NCBI GenBank assembly: GCA_022360735.1
Contig: JAKSCF010000622.1
Location: 1 to 11,712, forward strand
From: Clostridia bacterium
Lineage (GTDB): Bacteria > Bacillota_A > Clostridia > Peptostreptococcales > JAAYPU01
Direction of reading: 5' to 3'
Length of the DNA stretch: 11,712 bases
Within the stretch, counting starts at the first letter, position 1. Every line of letters starts with the position of its first letter. The notes beneath the pieces were generated by a model, which saw only the letters and a program-made list of their open reading frames with translations, was not told the origin of the DNA and made no database searches. The position numbers and the translations under genes were made by a program. Shown here in pieces: positions 8,892-11,712 of this stretch.

Positions 8892-10145
8892 TTACATGAC
8901 TTCTTTAATATTTCGTGTTTTATAATTTTTAATTTTATATTTTTCCCCTTCCCATGTTTTTAATATTACATAGTCTTCTCCTCTTTCAATAATGTTATTT
9001 TTATTCAAAGGTACTTTTCCTTTACCTTTTGGTGCATTTACAATATAAGTTGGTATTGCCATACCAGATGTGAAACCTCTTAAGCTTTCCATTATTCTTA
9101 ATCCATCTTCTACTGATGTACAAAAATGTGTAGTTCCTTTTATATTTTTGGCATGGAAAATATAGTATGGCTTTACTCTACACTTTAATAACTCTTGATT
9201 TAAACACTTCATGATATCTGGACTATTATTGACGCCATTTAATAAAACTGCTTGGTTACCAAGAGGAATACCTGAATTGGCTAACATTTCACATGCTTTT
9301 TTTGATTCTTCTGTTATTTCCATTGGGTGGTTAAAATGTGTGTTGATAAAGATTGGATGATATTTTTTTAGCATATCACAAAATTTCTCTGTTATTCTTT
9401 GCGGCATCGTTACAGGAATCCTGCTCCCTATTCTAATAATTTCGACATGTTTTATTTCTCTAAGTTTTCTGATAATTTCTTCCAAGAAAACATCACTTAA
9501 TGTTAATGGATCGCCGCCTGTAATTAATATATCCCTTATTTCACTGTTCTCTTCAATATATTTTATGGATTCATTAATAATTTTCATACTTTTGGGTTTA
9601 TCAAGTTGTCCTATATTTCTCCTTCTCTGGCAAAATCTACAATACATAGCACATTCGTTGGTTACATTTAATATTAAACGGTCCGGGTACCTTCTGGTTA
9701 TACAACCGGAAGGATTGGTATATTCTTCAGCCATAGGATCGAGCATGCCTTGATTATCTTTAATCTCATTGTATAGAGGTATAGACATAAGGCGAATAGG
9801 ATCATATTTTTTTGAAAAATCTATTAAACTTAAATAATATGGTGAAATGGCCCATCTATATTGCTGGCCTACTTCTTCAAGAATCTCTTTTTCTTTATCT
9901 GACAATTTAATAATCTTTTCTAATACTTCAACACTATCTATTCTATTTATTAACTGCCATTTATAGTCATCCCATTGTTCTTCAGTTCCTTTCAATACTT
10001 TCAAAATAATTTTTTTTCTTTTATTAATTTCTTCCTGTTCACAAAGACCTTTTCTAATTATTTCTTTTTTTATAATATAGTCTTTAATTCTTCCTCTAAG
10101 TTCTTCTGCTCTTTTTAATGAAATATCTCTTTTTATACTATTCAT
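8892..10145 (-). CDS. eam: Radical SAM aminomutase of the KamA family, probable glutamate 2,3-aminomutase
   Basis: Iron-sulfur, PLP-dependent radical SAM enzyme. The family moves the alpha-amino group to the beta carbon; this member probably turns L-glutamate into L-beta-glutamate, a compatible solute. It has 417 residues. The [4Fe-4S] motif is CAMYCRFC (Cys165, 169, 172). Family motifs follow in order: LITGGDPLTLSD, RIGSRIPVTMPQRIT, INTHFNHPMEITEES, GIPLGNQAVLL, GFTSGMAIPT, with PLP lysine Lys377. The two aspartates that bind the side-chain amine in lysine 2,3-aminomutase (Asp293 and Asp330 in the clostridial enzyme) are here Lys333 (PYYIFHAK) and Asn370 (TYIVNAP). This is the Lys/Asn pair reported for Clostridioides difficile glutamate 2,3-aminomutase. 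The start has GGGAGC upstream and lies 13 bp after dnaN, so it is probably co-transcribed with it. Family certain; substrate likely. Confidence 0.85.
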   Translation of the reverse strand: MNSIKRDISLKRAEELRGRIKDYIIKKEIIRKGLCEQEEINKRKKIILKVLKGTEEQWDDYKWQLINRIDSVEVLEKIIKLSDKEKEILEEVGQQYRWAISPYYLSLIDFSKKYDPIRLMSIPLYNEIKDNQGMLDPMAEEYTNPSGCITRRYPDRLILNVTNECAMYCRFCQRRRNIGQLDKPKSMKIINESIKYIEENSEIRDILITGGDPLTLSDVFLEEIIRKLREIKHVEIIRIGSRIPVTMPQRITEKFCDMLKKYHPIFINTHFNHPMEITEESKKACEMLANSGIPLGNQAVLLNGVNNSPDIMKCLNQELLKCRVKPYYIFHAKNIKGTTHFCTSVEDGLRIMESLRGFTSGMAIPTYIVNAPKGKGKVPLNKNNIIERGEDYVILKTWEGEKYKIKNYKTRNIKEVM

Positions 10146-10158
10146 ATATGTGCTCCCT

Positions 10159-11265
10159 TCAATTTACTGATATTCTTACCGGTAAAATCAAATATTCAAA
10201 ATTATCTCCTTCCAATGGTTTGACTAAGCATGGGCTAACATTAGAGATAAATTCAAAATATATTTCTTCATCATCTATATTTCTAAGAATATCTAATACA
10301 TATTTTGAGTTAAAGCCAATTTCTAAGCCTTCACCTTCTTTTTCTATAAATACTTCCTCATAAACTTTTCCTTCTTCTGAACGAGAGCTGATAATCATTT
10401 TCTGCTCTTCGATATTTATTTTTATTAAATTATTTTTTCCCTCTCTTGCCAATAAAGATGCTCTTTCAATGCTGTCCAGTAAATCTTCTTTATTGACTTT
10501 GACTTTACAATTAAAGGTTTTAGGCACTATTTCTCTATAATTAATAAAATCTCCTTCCAAAAGCCTTGATAAAATAATGGTATGATCCATATTAATAATA
10601 ATATTTTTATTATTTATTAAGAAATCTATACTATCTCCTTCTTCATCTGCTAAAATTTTATAAATTTCATTTAGTATTCTAGCTGGAATAATGATGTTTT
10701 CATTTTTATTGGTTAACATGTTTTCTTTTCTAATACCCATTCTGAATCCATCTAAAGCAACCATATTTATTTTTTCTTTTTCTATTTCAATTAAAACACC
10801 CGTAATGATGCCTCGAGATTCGTCAATACTAGCAGAAAAAGATGTTTGTTTGATCATATTTTTAAATATTTCTTTGTGTATTTTAATACTTTTATTACTA
10901 CTTAATACATCTATCTTAGGAAAATCATCAGAAGGTTGTCCTATAATTGAAAATTCAGAATTATAACTTTTAATAATAACATGATTGTCAGATAAATTAA
11001 TTTGAATTTCTCCGGATGGTAATTTTCTAATAATTTCAGTAAACAATTTTGCTGAAACTACAATAGAGCCTTCTTCAGTATTTTCTACTGAAATCTTTGT
11101 TTGGATACTCAAATCCAAATCAGAAGCAGATATCGTTAATATGTTAGTTTCGTTTATTTCTAACAATATACCTTTTAGGATGGGAATGGTTGTGCGATTG
11201 GTTACTGCTTTATGAACTGTATTTAAAGCTTTAGATAAATCTTGTTGTTGACATGTAAGTTTCAT
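10159..11265 (-). CDS. dnaN: DNA polymerase III beta subunit (sliding clamp)
   Basis: Ring-shaped homodimer that tethers the replicative polymerase and other clamp-binding proteins to DNA. It has 368 residues, the usual length for three clamp domains. Recognisable parts are the start MKLTCQQQDLSKALNTVHKAVTNR, TIPILKGILLEI, SGEIQI in domain 1, SRGIITGVLIEI and VALDGFRMG in domain 2, and the conserved C-terminus YLILPVRI, which lines the peptide-binding cleft region. The ATG at 11265 is preceded by AGGGGGAT. It follows the origin region, and the aminomutase gene begins 13 bp after its stop. Confidence 0.97.
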   Translation of the reverse strand: MKLTCQQQDLSKALNTVHKAVTNRTTIPILKGILLEINETNILTISASDLDLSIQTKISVENTEEGSIVVSAKLFTEIIRKLPSGEIQINLSDNHVIIKSYNSEFSIIGQPSDDFPKIDVLSSNKSIKIHKEIFKNMIKQTSFSASIDESRGIITGVLIEIEKEKINMVALDGFRMGIRKENMLTNKNENIIIPARILNEIYKILADEEGDSIDFLINNKNIIINMDHTIILSRLLEGDFINYREIVPKTFNCKVKVNKEDLLDSIERASLLAREGKNNLIKINIEEQKMIISSRSEEGKVYEEVFIEKEGEGLEIGFNSKYVLDILRNIDDEEIYFEFISNVSPCLVKPLEGDNFEYLILPVRISVN

Positions 11266-11347
11266 TTTAATGAATCCCCCTTATACAAATATAAAAATAA
11301 AGTTTTTAGTTATATTTATAAAAACCTTTCTTTTTGTTTATTTAAGA

Positions 11348-11374
11348 CTCCCTTCTATATAATTAAGAAGGGAG
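11348..11374. repeat. Inverted repeat between oriC and dnaN
   Basis: CTCCCTTCT (11348-11356) and AGAAGGGAG (11366-11374) form a perfect 9-bp stem with a 9-nt AT loop. It is GC-richer than its surroundings. Neither strand has a U-tract after it, so it is not a standard terminator. It marks the dnaN-side edge of the origin-like region and lies about 80 bp before the dnaN start. Confidence 0.6.
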
Positions 11375-11443
11375 ATGTAAAAAATTGTAGTTTTTGAGAT
11401 TGGTAAATCAATAGAAAATATAGATAATTTGTTCAGTATATAT

Positions 11444-11638
11444 TGTGGGTAAAATCTAATAGAATAATAGTCATATACTGTGATCAAAAGGCTTTATATT
11501 TTTAATATTTTTTAGTAGTAATAGTAATAAGGCTTGTTAATTTGTTAATAACTCTTTTTAAATACTTAAATATTCACAATATCTATTAATAAAATATTGT
11601 TTATAACAGAAAAAAGTTAATAATAGGGCTGTGAATAA
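11444..11638. other. oriC: Chromosomal replication origin (oriC), dnaA-dnaN spacer
   Basis: The 374-bp dnaA-dnaN spacer has no gene and shows origin features. One DnaA box matches TTATNCACA exactly (TTATTCACA, minus strand, 11638-11630). One-mismatch boxes are at 11606-11598 (TTATAAACA), 11570-11578 (ATATTCACA, plus strand), 11551-11543 (TTATTAACA) and 11452-11444 (TTACCCACA). Very AT-rich DNA lies between 11491 and 11512, next to a DnaA-trio-like repeat. In B. subtilis the unwinding site also lies between dnaA and dnaN. Further boxes are expected upstream of dnaA, outside the window. Confidence 0.75.
11513..11530 (-). promoter_or_regulatory. DnaA-trio-like unwinding element
   Basis: On the minus strand six triplets TTA TTA CTA TTA CTA CTA follow a GC patch (GCC, 11533-11531) and run into A-rich DNA. 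The complementary strand reads TAG TAG TAA TAG TAA TAA. The B. subtilis DnaA-trio (repeated 3'-GAT-5', beside a GC-rich spacer and DnaA boxes) has the same layout. Imperfect DnaA boxes at 11551-11543 and 11543-11535 lie directly on the GC side. DnaA is expected to load here on single-stranded DNA. Confidence 0.65.
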
Positions 11639-11639
11639 G

Positions 11640-11712
11640 TTAATTGGATTTGATATCATCAATAATACTTTTTATAATCTCATTAACGTTACTATTCAGC
11701 TTTTTGTCTTTA
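11640..11712 (-). CDS. dnaA: Chromosomal replication initiator DnaA, C-terminal end only
   Basis: The window contains the last 23 codons and the TAA stop (11642-11640). The peptide ends NSNVNEIIKSIDDIKSN, which fits the tail helix of DnaA domain IV. Identification rests on this tail, the exact DnaA box just after the stop, and the position before dnaN, not on a conserved DnaA motif, because these lie upstream of the window. Confidence 0.75.
   Translation of the reverse strand, partial: KDKKLNSNVNEIIKSIIDDIKSN

Noticed and set aside
8892..10145. Lysine 2,3-aminomutase (kamA) as the name for the radical SAM gene.
   Set aside because: Both side-chain-binding aspartates are replaced (Lys333, Asn370), which favours glutamate as substrate.

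Overview
This is the chromosomal replication-origin region of a low-GC Gram-positive bacterium, most likely a member of the Clostridia. The evidence is strong AT richness, purine-rich ribosome binding sites, the order dnaA-(oriC)-dnaN-...-yaaA(S4)-recF-...-gyrB-gyrA, and Firmicute-type RsbV/RsbW/sigma proteins. I cannot name the genus. Every gene I accept lies on the minus strand, so the biological order runs from position 11712 down to 1.

11712-11266: the last 23 codons of dnaA, then a 374-bp dnaA-dnaN spacer that looks like oriC. It has one exact DnaA box, several one-mismatch boxes, AT-rich DNA, and six consecutive TAG/TAA-type triplets next to a short GC patch, which matches the 'DnaA-trio' unwinding element known from Bacillus subtilis. 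11265-8892: dnaN, followed 13 bp later by a radical-SAM aminomutase gene. Its substrate-specificity residues (Lys333, Asn370) point to glutamate 2,3-aminomutase (beta-glutamate synthesis) rather than lysine 2,3-aminomutase. A metabolic gene inside the dnaN-yaaA-recF block is unexpected. 8891-7401: a terminator-like hairpin and a candidate promoter, then yaaA (S4 domain) and recF, nearly touching, with a good terminator after recF. 7320-6561: a cytoplasmic-looking peptidase M15-type protein with a peptidoglycan-binding domain, with its own terminator. It occupies the place where remB (DUF370) often sits.

6560-6073: an AT-rich gene-free stretch holding a candidate gyrB promoter, a palindromic repeat (copy 2) and a leader of about 210 nt that may contain an attenuator. 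6072-1649: gyrB and gyrA, separated by 11 bp. 1648-1: palindromic repeat copy 1, a sigma-B-like promoter (GTTTAT-N13-GGGTAT), and a partner-switching operon rsbV-rsbW-sigB whose last gene runs off the window.

The two functional themes are chromosome replication, repair and topology (DnaA, clamp, RecF, gyrase) and a stress/alternative-sigma switch that appears to feed back on its own promoter. The observations I find most interesting are: a run of 16 A residues inside the most conserved part of the sigma gene, which replaces the usual Gly-Glu-Ile with lysines and could be hypermutable; the Eam-type gene in the replication block; a pair of covarying 45-46 bp palindromic elements flanking the gyrase operon; and the origin unwinding element. 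I found no CRISPR array, rRNA, tRNA, transposase or insertion sequence.
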